A stretch of DNA of 64,000 nucleotides from Allium sativum (taxonomy: Eukaryota; Streptophyta; Magnoliopsida; Asparagales; Amaryllidaceae), in NCBI GenBank assembly GCA_030737875.1, contig CM060910.1, positions 614,309,303 through 614,373,302 on the forward strand, in the 5' to 3' direction. Both the position numbers and the translations under genes were made by a program. Below are positions 23,885 through 34,668 of the stretch, piece by piece. The notes under the pieces were generated by a model. That model was not told the origin of the DNA and made no database searches. It saw only the letters and a program-made list of their open reading frames with translations. Numbering within the stretch: the stretch's first letter is position 1; each line of letters begins with the position of its first letter.

Positions 23885-25215
23885 AAAAACACATTTTTGG
23901 TTAGGTAGATTAAAAGATGATTTTTTTTATTGTAAATAAAAAGGTGAAATTTTTACATGGTAAATAAAAAGATGATATTTTTTTGTTATGTAAATTAAAA
24001 GATGATATTTTTACATTGTAAATTAAAAGATGAGATTTTTGCGATGTAAATTAAAAGATGAGATTTTTGCACTACAAATAAAATTACATTTTTTAATTAT
24101 GTAACTAAAGAGTAGGATTTACATTGTAAATTAAAAGTACATTTTATATGTAAGTAAAGGATAAGAATTTGCATTGTAAATAAAATTACAGTTTTAAATG
24201 GAATTGAAGAACAAGACTTTACCATTGCAGTCAAAATTACATTTTCAATGTGATTCATAAGGATAAAAATTTTCACCGTTAATGTAATTACATTTTTCAT
24301 GTAATTAAAAAGTATGAATTTACATTGCAAATTAAAAAGGACATTTTTGTTATGTAAATAAAGATGAGAATTTACATAGTAAATCAAAAATACATTCTTA
24401 TATGTAATTAAAGATTTATAGTTTACATGTAAAACAAAATTTCATTTTTATATGTAATGAAAGAGTAAGAAACTACATAGCATATAAAATTCATTTTTTA
24501 TATGTAATTAAGGTATAGAACTTTACATTGCAAATTAAAAGACAAGATTTGACATGTAATATTAATCACGTTTTTTATGTAATTAAAAAGTATGATTTTA
24601 TATTGTAAATTAAGAGATAGGAATTTTACATTATTATGTTACATTTTTTTTATGTAATTAAAAAGTAGAATTTGACGCTGTAAATAAAATTACATTTTTA
24701 ATGTAATTTGTAAAGATAGAAATTTTCATCGCTATGTTAATTACACTCTTATGTAATTAAAAAGAAAAATTGGGCATTGGAATCAAAATTACATTTTTAT
24801 GTAATTTAAAAAGGGGAAATTTTACATGTAATTAAAAAGAATAATTTTTCATTGGAATATAAATTACATTTTTGCTTGGTGAATTAAAAGATAGAAAATT
24901 TAACATGGAATGTTAATTACATTTTTAATGTAATTACAAAGAGGACTTTACAGTGTAATTGAAAGAATGGAATTTACATTTTTAATGTAAATAAAAGAAT
25001 AAAGAATGGAATTTACATTTTTAATGTAAATAAAAGAATAAAGAATGGAATTCCTCTTTTTAATGTAAATAAAAGAATAAAGAATGGAATTCAACATTGT
25101 AATATAATTTACAATCCTATGTAAATATAAGAACTAAAGAATAAGGGAGAAATTGGACCTTGAATTATAATTTACATTTTTAATGTACATAAAGGAATAA
25201 AAAATATATTAAAAT
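23885..25215. repeat. AT-rich array in element 3 5' LTR
   Basis: About 1.3 kb of degenerate 30-60 bp units are built on TTACATTTTTAATGTAA, itself a near palindrome. A cleaner sub-array of GGAATTTACATTTTTAATGT units with AAATAAAAGAATAAAGAAT occurs near 24965-25090. The 3' LTR counterpart is 29640-31030, with unit-number differences. No open frame persists. Confidence 0.85.
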
Positions 25216-26121
25216 ATCATTTTCATTTTAAATGAATTAAAAATAAATGGGTATCGGTAGTTGTTGAGCTCATTATTGAATTGAACGATATTATTATGGT
25301 TAAACGTTTTATATTTATATATCTTATATATAAATATAATTAAAATTAAACGAATCGAGCGCGGTAGTTCGCGTTTTGAAATCATACCTTTAAATGACTA
25401 TATCAAAAGATCCGACCGTCGGATTCTCCCAAAACGAAAACCGTTAGGACCGCTTTGGGAAGATATTTCCCACGATATAAACTACGTTAAAATCCAATGG
25501 TTAGACTTTGAGAAATGTGTAAATCAAAATTTGTTGAAAACAACGCCAGGTTCGCTCCTTTTACTCGAAGTGTCGTTAATTAAGGATTCAATTATTTTAA
25601 ATAATTAAGGTAAGAATTAATCGTTATAAAATAACATAACGACATGAAATGGGTTTTTTCAAATTATATATGCGAGAATTATTTGGGATGTCCGAGTTAA
25701 TCTCATTCCAAATAATCAAACGACATTAAAGGTCGAAGTGTGAAGACGGCGAATGAAGACCATTAATCTTCCCTCGAATGGACAACGATCAAGATCCTGA
25801 TTTGACTTGCTCCCAATTCAAGGGTTGGGGTAATTGGACAAACGTACATGTTGATTTCACGGATATGTAGGTACCTCCTTTCCGTACTGGACATACGGGA
25901 CGAGAGTATCTCTAGTTTCGTTCAGACCCAGAACGGGCTTATAAATGGAATGTGTGTCCGACATTGTACTCCTTTATATTGTATTTATTAATTTTCTGCC
26001 GAATGTATGAATGATTGGTGGCGGAGAATTCATTTTCTTGCTTAACACCCTTTTGTATATTTTGACAAAAGATTAATAGTAGGATATGGAGTGATAATGT
26101 GGCATAATAAGATGCAATGAT

Positions 26122-26191
26122 CAAGGTTTCTTGTTGAAAAGCAGAACCTTGTGGTGACGATCAAAGCACAGTTTAGATAAGCATAGCTTTG
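26122..26191 (+). other. Double hairpin in distal LTR half (element 3 5' LTR)
   Basis: CAAGGTT (26122-26128) pairs with AACCTTG (26145-26151), and CAAAGC (26162-26167) pairs with GCTTTG (26186-26191). The same pair occurs at 31933-31962 in the 3' LTR. Element 4 has CAAGGC/GCCTTG at 50982-51008, and element 2 keeps the fold with G-U pairs (minus strand, 3316-3344 and 10222-10250). A structured RNA in U5 or R is inferred. Confidence 0.6.
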
Positions 26192-27289
26192 TGTATTACG
26201 TAGCTTCACGAGCCTCACAACCCGGTGGAGTCTAAAACGGGAGAAGGGAACGCAAGGAGAGCAGCATGTTTCTTTCTAGTTAGAAGTAGTGTCAGTGCTT
26301 AAACTGGCTGATATTTTACTTATGTGGATGATGCAATGAGGCGCCTCGGATGATAGGTCCTATAGGATCGGGAAACGTGTGTTCATGAATAACTAATCCA
26401 CGAAGCTGCATGTGTGGACCGGCCCTGCAGCATTCCAAGGGTTCACTACGGGGATCCTGAGACATTAGCTAGAGTGTCTCGAATTGGTAAGGAGCTCCTC
26501 CCTAGCCTTGACTCATGATGGAAACCAAATTCCAAATACGACCCTACTGACTTGATTGTATTACTAGTACGGAGGCATATATATGGTAGTTATGCTTCCT
26601 AGGATTGATACATTTATTTTGAAATGTTTTTATATACACTAATGATAATATTAGATTTGTATTAATCATATCAAGCATGTTTAATCACCATAAGGTAAAA
26701 CTCTATCATCTGGTTTGCGTTGCATTGTGTGATTGGACTTGAGTTTTGTGGTTATTCCATTTTTCCAAAAGCATTGCGTTGTTTTACGATTTACTTTTTT
26801 ATTTGTTCTGACACTTTAAATTATGCGCGGCAATCCTTTGAAATAAAATCCATTCCGCGTTAGCGGCGTGGTCTTTGGATTTGCCTTGTTACTATTAGTT
26901 AAATAAGTTAAGAATTCTCACACCAGTCCCATGACTGACCCATTGTTTGTTTCCACCTTTGCAAACTCGGGTGCCCATTATTTTCCACATGGGCAGTCGA
27001 GTATTTGTCTACAGGTCTTCATCTCGAGCAGGATTCCGGATTGAAGCTTAAAGTTGTGTCCAGAGTATAGTTCTCTTCCGCTGCCTTAGTTATTTTATTT
27101 CCGCTGCACTGTATTGTATTTGTTGTAATTTAAATCTTCCGCTATATTTTATTCGATGTACTCTGATATTCTATACTCTGGTGTAACATTATATGATGAA
27201 ATAACAGTCTTTGTTGTTCTGATGTGTTGTAGCCCAAAGTAAGCGTATTCGGCGATTTCCTGCAAGGGTGATTTTCGGGTCATTTTATT

Positions 27290-27301
27290 TGGTATTAGAG
27301 C
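27290..27301 (+). promoter_or_regulatory. Primer binding site of element 3
   Basis: TGGTATTAGAGC lies two bases after the 5' LTR end. It differs from TGGTATCAGAGC by one C to T change, which leaves a G-U pair with the tRNA. Confidence 0.85.
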
Positions 27302-27351
27302 ATTGGTTAGCTCAAATCTTTGGGGTACAACTCATTAGAACAAAACAAAAG

Positions 27352-27472
27352 ATTCATCAGAGGTAGGATTAGTAATATCCTATAAAAAGAATACTCATTA
27401 AAGATGGGATCAGCAGTATCCTAGAATGAGAAAACTCGTTAGAGATGGGGTTAGTAATGCCCTAGAATGAGT
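27352..27472 (+). other. Triple leader hairpin array of element 3
   Basis: Three units of about 40 bp follow each other. Unit A has inner stem AGGAT/ATCCT. Unit B has outer CTCATT (27394-27399) with AATGAG (27425-27430) and inner GGAT/ATCC around CAGCAGT. Unit C has outer CTCGTT (27435-27440) with AATGAG (27466-27471, one G-U pair) and inner GGG/CCC. Element 5 has one unit with AGGAC/GTCCT, and element 2 has two. Paired changes support a real RNA fold. Confidence 0.7.
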
Positions 27473-27687
27473 TGGAGTGACAAGTTTATAGTTAACGTAT
27501 TTTTAATTATATCCGACTTTAGAAAATATGATTTTTGAGTATATAAAAGATATATATATTTTAGAAGCTAATCAACCAATTGATTGATAATGGTGTTGTG
27601 TGATTTTTAGTTCAACTAATAAAATTATTAAAACAAATAAAAGAAGGAAAAATGAATAGGTTATTTAAACAACTTTTAGCATTCGTT

Positions 27688-27724
27688 CCTTTTCGAGGAC
27701 AAAAAGTTCTTAAGCGGGGGAGAT
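27688..27724 (+). promoter_or_regulatory. Polypurine tract and preceding stem-loop of element 3
   Basis: CCTTTTCGAGGACAAAAAG is followed by TTCTTAAGCGGGGGAGAT, which abuts the 3' LTR TGTAACAACC. The stem is CTTTT/AAAAG here; in elements 2 and 4 it extends to CTTTTCG/CGAAAAG. Confidence 0.8.
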
Positions 27725-30700
27725 TGTAACAACCTGAAATTTGGGGCCAATTTAAATTTTTTATTTTAAAAATTTTAAGAGATTTTGAATATTTGAAATA
27801 AGTTATTTCAAATAATAGCGACTAGAAATTTATTTTAATCGAAGTTGATTCGAATATATTCAATTTAATTATAAAAGGAATTAGAAATAGCACAGTAGTT
27901 TGGAAAGTCAAATCTGAACTTTGACTGACTATACAGGATGCAGAATAAATCGGATTTTGGTGAAACCAAAAATATTAGGATCTATTTAAAAATATCTTTC
28001 CAACGAATCCGAAAATCAAAATTTCGTAGTGGGAATCAAAATTTATAGCCAGTTGAAATTTCAGAATAGTCGTTGTAGAATTTCTATATATTTTTAATAT
28101 TCAAAATAGCCATTTTTCAAATGACCTCTATTTTCGATGAAACCACTTTTGTTGGAACCGGAATGTCAAATTATTGTTACGTTTAATTTTCCAGAATTTT
28201 TAAAGTTAATATGTGAGCAGGGTAAAGGAGAATGTGCTTTGTCAGTTTTAGTCAAATTTAATCGACTGGAAAATAGCCATTTTTCTAACGGTCTCAAAAT
28301 TTGACGAAATTAGTCTTGTTAGAACCGTATCGTCAAAACAAAGCTAGAAATAATTTTTCTGGATTTTTCTAAGGTCGTATATGGCCCCGGTAAAATTAAA
28401 AAGTACATTCGTATTTAATATTAAAGATTTATTTTAAAAATAAAAGAAACATGCTGTAAACTTCAGAATTGGGTTGCGGCACTAGCGCCATTGCGTTCAG
28501 AAGGCGTCAAAACATATTGTTCGATAGTCGTTGGGCTCCGTTTGGAGATCGGATGGAAAAACCCTAATTTTGGATTTAATTAAATAAATTAAAAATAGAA
28601 AATACCCTAAAATACACGTATAAATACGCACGCTACAGTACTCCATCTTCTTCCTTCTCATTTCACGCCGCCGAACCCATAGGCCTTCAAAACTTCAAGC
28701 TTCGATTCCTCCTTCGTTTCTCAACGAAATCCTTCGTCGTAGTACAACTTTTCGAAGAGATTTTTGTGCTTTTCAATCGTACACCAAAATCGGATCCTCT
28801 CGTACCCTGTAGCCTCCGCCCCACCCCTCTAAACCCGCCGTCGTCGCACCCCTCCAGCCCCTCCACGCGCCGCCGCAACCCTCCATCTTCCCGGCGTTCA
28901 TTCCCCTCTCCGAGCTCTCCAATCTCCAACAAACCTCACCTAAAACCATTAATCCAATCTCGAGTTATTCTAATTCTAAGTTTTGAACAAAACTGAAAAA
29001 GAAAGGTATGAACATTTCAGATTTTGTGACGCTTTTATCTGTTACAGCAGCAGTTATGAAAAGTGTTTGTTAATTAAAAATTGATAATTAATTCATACAA
29101 TCTCCGTATCCAAAGATTTCAGATCCGTGTGAATTGTGACAGCAAATACTTCAACTTAGAACTGATTGGAACAAATTTCTGGGCCTTTTTGAATTCTAGA
29201 TCTGACTGAAAAGCAAGGTGAGATTCTATTTTAAATAATTGAATCTAGTTAATTATTATTCTATGGTTATTTAAATCAGTTGAATTGTAAATATATTAGA
29301 TATGCGACGTGATAAGATTGTTGATGTTGTTTTGTTTGATTTGGCATGTGTTGGTTTAGATCTATGGTTGTGTATATGGATTTGTATGGATCTAATAATT
29401 ATCATCATGTTGTATAAAAATTGGATTAAACTGAATTTGTAATCCAATTAAAAATACCATTTTGCCTGAGAATTGGATGAGATTAGAATTTTAAATCCAT
29501 TCAAAATATCATATGTGTTGTGATTCTTTTATTGACATGGTGTCGTCAAGATTATCATTTGGGTATAGTTGTTGAATTAAAAAAAAATTGTCCCTTCCAA
29601 ACAGATTATTGGATTCTCATGCTTATTATATGATATTTAATTGTAAGTCAAAAACACATTTTTGGTTAAGTAGATTAAAAGATGATATTTTTTTATTGTA
29701 AATAAAAAGGTGAATTTTTTACATGGTAAATAAAAAGATGATATTTTTTTTGTTATGTAAATTAAAAGATGATATTTTTACATTGTAAATTAAAAGATGA
29801 GATTTTTGCAATGTAAATTAAAAGATGAGATTTTTGCACTGCAAATAAAATTACATTTTTTACTATGTAATTAGAGAGTAGGATTTACATTGTAAATTAA
29901 AAGTACATTTTATATGTAATTAAAGGATAAGAATTTGCATTGTAAATAAAATTACAGTTTTAAATGGAATTTATGAATAAGACTTTACCATTGCGGTCAA
30001 AATTACATTTTCAATGTGATTCATAAGGATAGAATTTTTCTTGTAATTACATTTTTCATGTAATTACATTTTTCATGTAATTAAAAAGTATGAATTTACA
30101 TTGCAAATTAAAAAGGACATTTTTGTTATGTAAATAAAGATGAGAATTTACATTGCAATTTAAAAAGGACATTTTTGTTATGTAAATAAAGATGAGAATT
30201 TACATAGTAAATCAAAAATACAATCTTATATGTAATTAAAGATTTATAGTTTACATGTAAAACAAAATTTCATTTTTATATGTAATGAAAGAGTAAGAAG
30301 TTGCATAGCATATAAAATTCATTTTTTATATGTAATTAAGGTATAGAACTTTACATTGCAAATTAATAGACAAGATTTGACGTGTAATATTAATCACATT
30401 TCTAATGCAATTAAAAAGTATGATTTTCTATTGTAAATTAAAAGATAGGAATTTTACATTATTATGTAATTAAAAAGTAGAATTTGACGTTGTAAATAAA
30501 ATTACATTTTTAATGTAATTTGTAAAGATAGAAATTTTCACTGCTATGTTAATTACACTCTTATGTAACTAAAAAGAAAAATTGGGCATTGGAATCAAAA
30601 TTACATTTTTATGTAATTTAAAAAGGGTAAAAATGTACATGTAATTAAAAAGAATAATTTTGCATTAGAATATAAATTACTTTTTTGCATGGTGAATTAA

Positions 30701-33104
30701 AAGATAGAAAATTTAACATGGAATGTTAATTACATTTATAATGTAATTACAAAGAGGACTTTACAGTGTAATTGAAAGAATGGAATTTACATTTTTAATG
30801 TAAATAAAAGAATAAAGAATGGAATTTACATTTTTAATGTAAATAAAAGAATAAAGAATGGAATTTACATTTTCAATGTAATTAAAAGAATAAAGAATGG
30901 AATTCAACATTGTAATATTATTTACAATCCTATGTAAATATAAGAACTAAAGAATAAGGGAGAAATTGGACCTTGAATTGTAATTTACATTTTTAATATA
31001 AATAAGGGATAAAAAAATGTTGAAATATTGTTTTCATTTTAAATGAATTAAAAATGAATGGGTATCGGTAGTTGTTGAGCTCGTTATTGAATTGAACGAC
31101 ATTATTTTGGTTAAATGTTTTATATTTATATATTTTATATATAAATATAATTAAAATTAAACGAATCGAGCGCGGTAATTCGCGTTTTGAAATCGTACCT
31201 TTAAACGACTATATCAAAAGATTTGACCATCAGATTCTCCCAAAACGAAAACCGTTAGAACCGCTTTGGGAAGATCTTTCCCACGATATAAACTACGTTA
31301 AAATCCAATGGTTAGATTTTGAGAAATGTGTAAATCAAAGTTTGTTGAAAACAGCGTCGGGGTCGCTCCTTTGACCCGAAGTGTCGTTAATTAAGGATTC
31401 AATTATTTTAAATAATTAAGGTAAGAATTAATCGTTATAAAATAATGTAACGACATGAAATGGGTTTTCTTAAATTATATATGCAAGAATTATTTGGAAA
31501 GTCCGAGTTAATCTCATTCCAAATAATCAAACGACGTTAAAGGTTGAAGTGTGAAGATGGCGTATGAAGACCGTGAATCTTCCCTCGAATGGACAACGAT
31601 CAAGATCCTGAATTGACTTGCTCCCAATTCAAGGGTTGGAGTAATTGGCCAAACGTACATGTTGATTTCACGGATATGCGGGTACCTCCTTTCCATACTG
31701 GACATACGGGATGAGAGTATCTCCAGTTTTGTTTAGACCCATAACGGGCTTATAAATGGAATGTGTGTCCGACATTGTACTCCTTTATATTGTATTTATT
31801 AATTTTCTGCCGAATGTATGAATGATTGGTGGCGGAGAATTCATTCTCTTGCTTAACACCCTTTTGTATATTTTGGCAAAAGATTAATTGTAGGATATGG
31901 AGTGATAGTGTGGCATACTAAGATGCAATGATCAAGGTTTCTTGTTGAAAAGCAGAACCTTGTGATGACGATCAAAGCACAGCTTGGATAAGCATAGCTT
32001 TGTGTATTACGTAGCCTCACGAGCCTCACAACCCGGTGGAGTCTAAACCGGGATAAGGGAACGCAGGGAGAGCAGCACGTTTCTTTCTAGTTAGAAGTAG
32101 TGTCAGTGCTTAAACTGGCTGATATTTTACTTCTGTGGATGATGAAATGAGGCACCTCGGATGATAGGTCCTATAGGATCGGGAAAAGTGTGTTCAGGAA
32201 TAACTAATCCACGAAGCTGTATGTGTGGACCGACCCTGCAGCTTTCCAAGGGTTCACTACGGGGATCCCGAGACATTAGCTAGAGTGTCTCGAATCGGTA
32301 AGGAGCTCCTCCCTAGCCTTGACTCATGATGGAAACCAAATTCCATATACGACCCTACGGACTTGATTGTATTACTAGTACGGAGGCATAGTATATGGTA
32401 GCTATGCTTCCTAGGATTGATACATTTATTTTGAAATGTTTTTATATACACAAATGATAATATTAGTTTCGTATTTATCGTATCAAGCATGTTTAATCAC
32501 CATAAGGTAAAACTCTATCATCTGGTTTGCGTTGCATTGTGTGATGGGACTTGAGTCTTATGGTGATTCCATTTTTCCAAAAGCATTGTGTTGTTTTACG
32601 ATTTACTTTTTTATCTGTTCTGACACTTTAAATTATGCGCGACAATCCTTTGAAATAAAATCTGTTCCGCGTTAGCGGCGTGGTCTTTGGATTTGCCTTA
32701 TTACTATTAGTGAAATAAGTTAAGAATTCTCACACCAGTCCCATGACTGACCCGTTGTTTGTTTCCACCTTTGCAAACTCGGGTGCCCATTATTTTCCAC
32801 ATGGGTAGTCGAGTAGTTTGTCTACAGGTCTCCATCTCGAGCAGGATTCTGGATTGAAGCTTAAAGCTATGTCCAGAGTATAGTTCTCTTTCGCTGCCTT
32901 AGTTATTTTATTTTCGTTGCACTGTATTGTATTTGTTGTAATTTAAATCTTCCGCTATATTTTATTCGATGTACTCTAGTATTATGTACTCTGATGTAAC
33001 ATTATATGATGAAATAAAAGTCTGTTGTTGTTGTTCTGATGAGTTGTAGCCCAAAGTAAGCGTATCCGGCGATTTCCCGCAAGGGCGATTTTCGGGTCGT
33101 TTCA
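27725..33104 (+). repeat. 3' LTR of element 3
   Basis: This is the partner of 21973-27287 with TATA at 28619-28626, leader at 28640-28986, AT-rich array at 29640-31030, hairpins at 31933-31962 and end GGGTCGTTTCA at 33104. Near its start it contains a short AT insertion absent from the 5' LTR. Shadow frames in the leader are not annotated as genes. Confidence 0.9.
29640..31030. repeat. AT-rich array in element 3 3' LTR
   Basis: These are the same degenerate TTACATTTTTAATGTAA units as at 23885-25215, with local expansions such as repeated GTAATTACATTTTTCAT near 30040-30080 and a repeated block near 30085-30200. The unit-number differences between two LTRs that were identical at insertion show the array slips. 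Confidence 0.8.
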
Positions 33105-34177
33105 GACCTGGGGGTCGACGTGCCCCTCCCCGGGAGATTTGAGTGACGACGATTTTGTGACTGGTTGCTGAGTCATTAGGGTTTCTGGATTGTTCTGATC
33201 TGGACTTAATGGTTGTGGTTAGTTCTAGGTTTATCGGATGACCTAAATTAATCCTAAACTCTATATAAACACATGTAGACTCAAACCCTAAAACCTAATT
33301 AAAATTAGAACCGTGGCCGTCATGCTATCACCTTGCAACCTGGAGTAGCCGCCACCAATTAGAGAGAAAGTAAGGCTAATCAACTCAATTCAATTCAATA
33401 TTATAACAACAACTACAACGAATTGTCTACTTCAGAGGCGAGATGAGTCAATTTCAGAACTCATATATCAGAACTCAAGACCTACTTTGAGTTGTGAGTT
33501 CAATTTCTTTAATAAGATAATTAACAAGTTAATTAGGTTGAGATATAAATTGGGTTATATGGCTATGTTTGTGAATCATTGGAAAATGTAATCTTTTGTG
33601 AATATATGCTAGATGTTTATCATGATAGTTTTGTTGTGGATCCCTTTTCATATGCCAAATCATCTATGTTCAACTTGGTTAATGTTTGACATCATTTTAT
33701 ATGCAAGTTTGGGTGTAGATTATATGCTAGTTTCTATGTGAATTGTACACTAGTTTACATTTGAATCAAATAAAGTGATTATATGCAAGTTTAGGCAGAA
33801 ATCGGATTCACATATATGCAAGTTCACCCTTTAGATTTAGATCTATGACATACATCGTTTTATGCAAGTTTGTGATTATGGCCTATGCAAGTTTTAGGTG
33901 AAAAACTATATCACATATATGCAAGTTTACACCCCTATGTTTAGATCTATGACATGTATAGTTTTATGCAAGTTTGTGATTATGGCCTATGCAAGTTTAA
34001 GTGAAAAACTATATCATATACATGCAAGTTCACACCTTTTAGGTTTATGTTTAGATTCATGACTATACAAAGTTTATGCAAGTTATGTTGTAATTCTTAT
34101 TTGCAAGTCAGATCTATTTTGGGTGTTAGGCAAATTTGTGATGTTTCTTCCCTTTTATGTATTAGACTGATTTATAG

Positions 34178-34181
<4 letters not shown>

Positions 34182-34215
<34 letters not shown>
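34182..34215. repeat. (TA)n microsatellite
   Basis: This is an uninterrupted run of TA dinucleotides inside the element 1 3' LTR. It has no counterpart at the same place in LTR A. Confidence 0.9.
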
Positions 34216-34218
<3 letters not shown>

Positions 34219-34474
34219 ATGATAAACGAACGAACAACGTGGGGACGATGGGGGTAATATTGAGTATACACCTATTGAGAATTGGCATAAATGGCCTGAA
34301 AAAGGCATATAATAAATTTAAGATATTAATTGGCATAATTGGTATTTATGGACATAATTGAGACAGTTATGGACATAAATGAATTTGGAATTTATTTACA
34401 AATTTGAATAGGGATAATAATCCAATTTGGGGTTAAATGAAGATATGTAATAATAAACTGCCTAAGACACGAGG

Positions 34475-34668
34475 TTAGACTCTTTTGTGGTGTAAGACTG
34501 CCCGGACCCGCCCGGCAAATCCAGCTGCCACAAATGCCAGTCTAATGTGAGAGTCAAAGGCATGAATTAAATGCGTAACAGTTGTAAAGACACGAGGTTA
34601 GGCTCGTTTGTGATGTAAGACTGCCCGGACCCGCCCGGCAAATCCAGCTGCCATAAATGCCAGTCTAA
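34475..34668 (+). other. Paired GC-capped hairpin units, element 1 LTR copy
   Basis: Two 123-bp tandem units occur here. Unit 1 has outer TTAGACT (34475-34481) with AGTCTAA (34539-34545) and inner TTTGTGG (34484-34490) with CCACAAA (34528-34534) around GCCCGGACCCGCCCGGC. Unit 2 has outer TTAGGCT (34598-34604) with AGTCTAA (34662-34668) and inner TTTGTG (34607-34612) with CATAAA (34652-34657), using G-U pairs. It matches LTR A at 1662-1844, where stems differ yet remain complementary. Confidence 0.65.

Larger units (their letters stand above)
21973..27287 (+). repeat. 5' LTR of element 3
   Basis: The order is a proximal block related to elements 2, 4 and 5 (21973-22800), TATA box (22850), GC- and pyrimidine-rich leader (22870-23215), transition (23220-23880), AT-rich array (23885-25215) and a distal conserved half (25250-27287). 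The distal half includes GACCCAGAACGGGCTTATAA (25925), a double hairpin (26122-26191), GAGACA/TGTCTC (26459-26480) and the end ATTTTCGGGTCATTTTA. No convincing gene lies inside. The short Pro/Ser-rich frame at 22997-23215 recurs in the other LTR, but this is expected of LTR copies. Confidence 0.9.
27288..27724 (+). other. Internal region of element 3
   Basis: The 437 bp hold a primer site, three leader hairpin units (27352-27472), AT-rich DNA without a frame and a purine tract. There is no trace of gag or pol. The two recognisable stretches, at its ends, are the ones shared with autonomous element 5, consistent with keeping only sequences needed in cis for replication. Confidence 0.85.
21973..33104 (+). 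mobile_element. Element 3: non-autonomous element with 5.3-kb LTRs and 437-bp interior
   Basis: This is a complete element: 5' LTR 21973-27287 (5315 bp), internal region 27288-27724 (437 bp) and 3' LTR 27725-33104 (5380 bp). The LTRs start TGTAACAA and end GGGTCRTTTYA. GACCT flanks both sides (21968-21972 and 33105-33109). A primer site, a purine tract and a triple leader hairpin are retained, but no protein is encoded. About 96% of its length is LTR. It differs from classic TRIMs (short LTRs) and from LARDs (long non-coding interior). The LTRs agree closely by eye, with array-unit gains and losses, so the insertion is younger than element 1. Confidence 0.93.

Noticed and set aside
23885..25215. 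CRISPR-like or satellite array
   Set aside because: Units are degenerate, lack unique spacers of constant length and lie inside an LTR; this is an AT-rich minisatellite of a plant retroelement.
21973..33104. Retrozyme (hammerhead ribozyme in LTR) explanation for the non-coding elements
   Set aside because: I looked for a CUGAUGA core with a matching GAAA and cleavage stem and found no convincing set. LTR size is also far above that of retrozymes.
34047..34361. 104-codon frame in the element 1 3' LTR
   Set aside because: It reads through the (TA)n run and GCAAGTT repeats, and there is no counterpart in LTR A.
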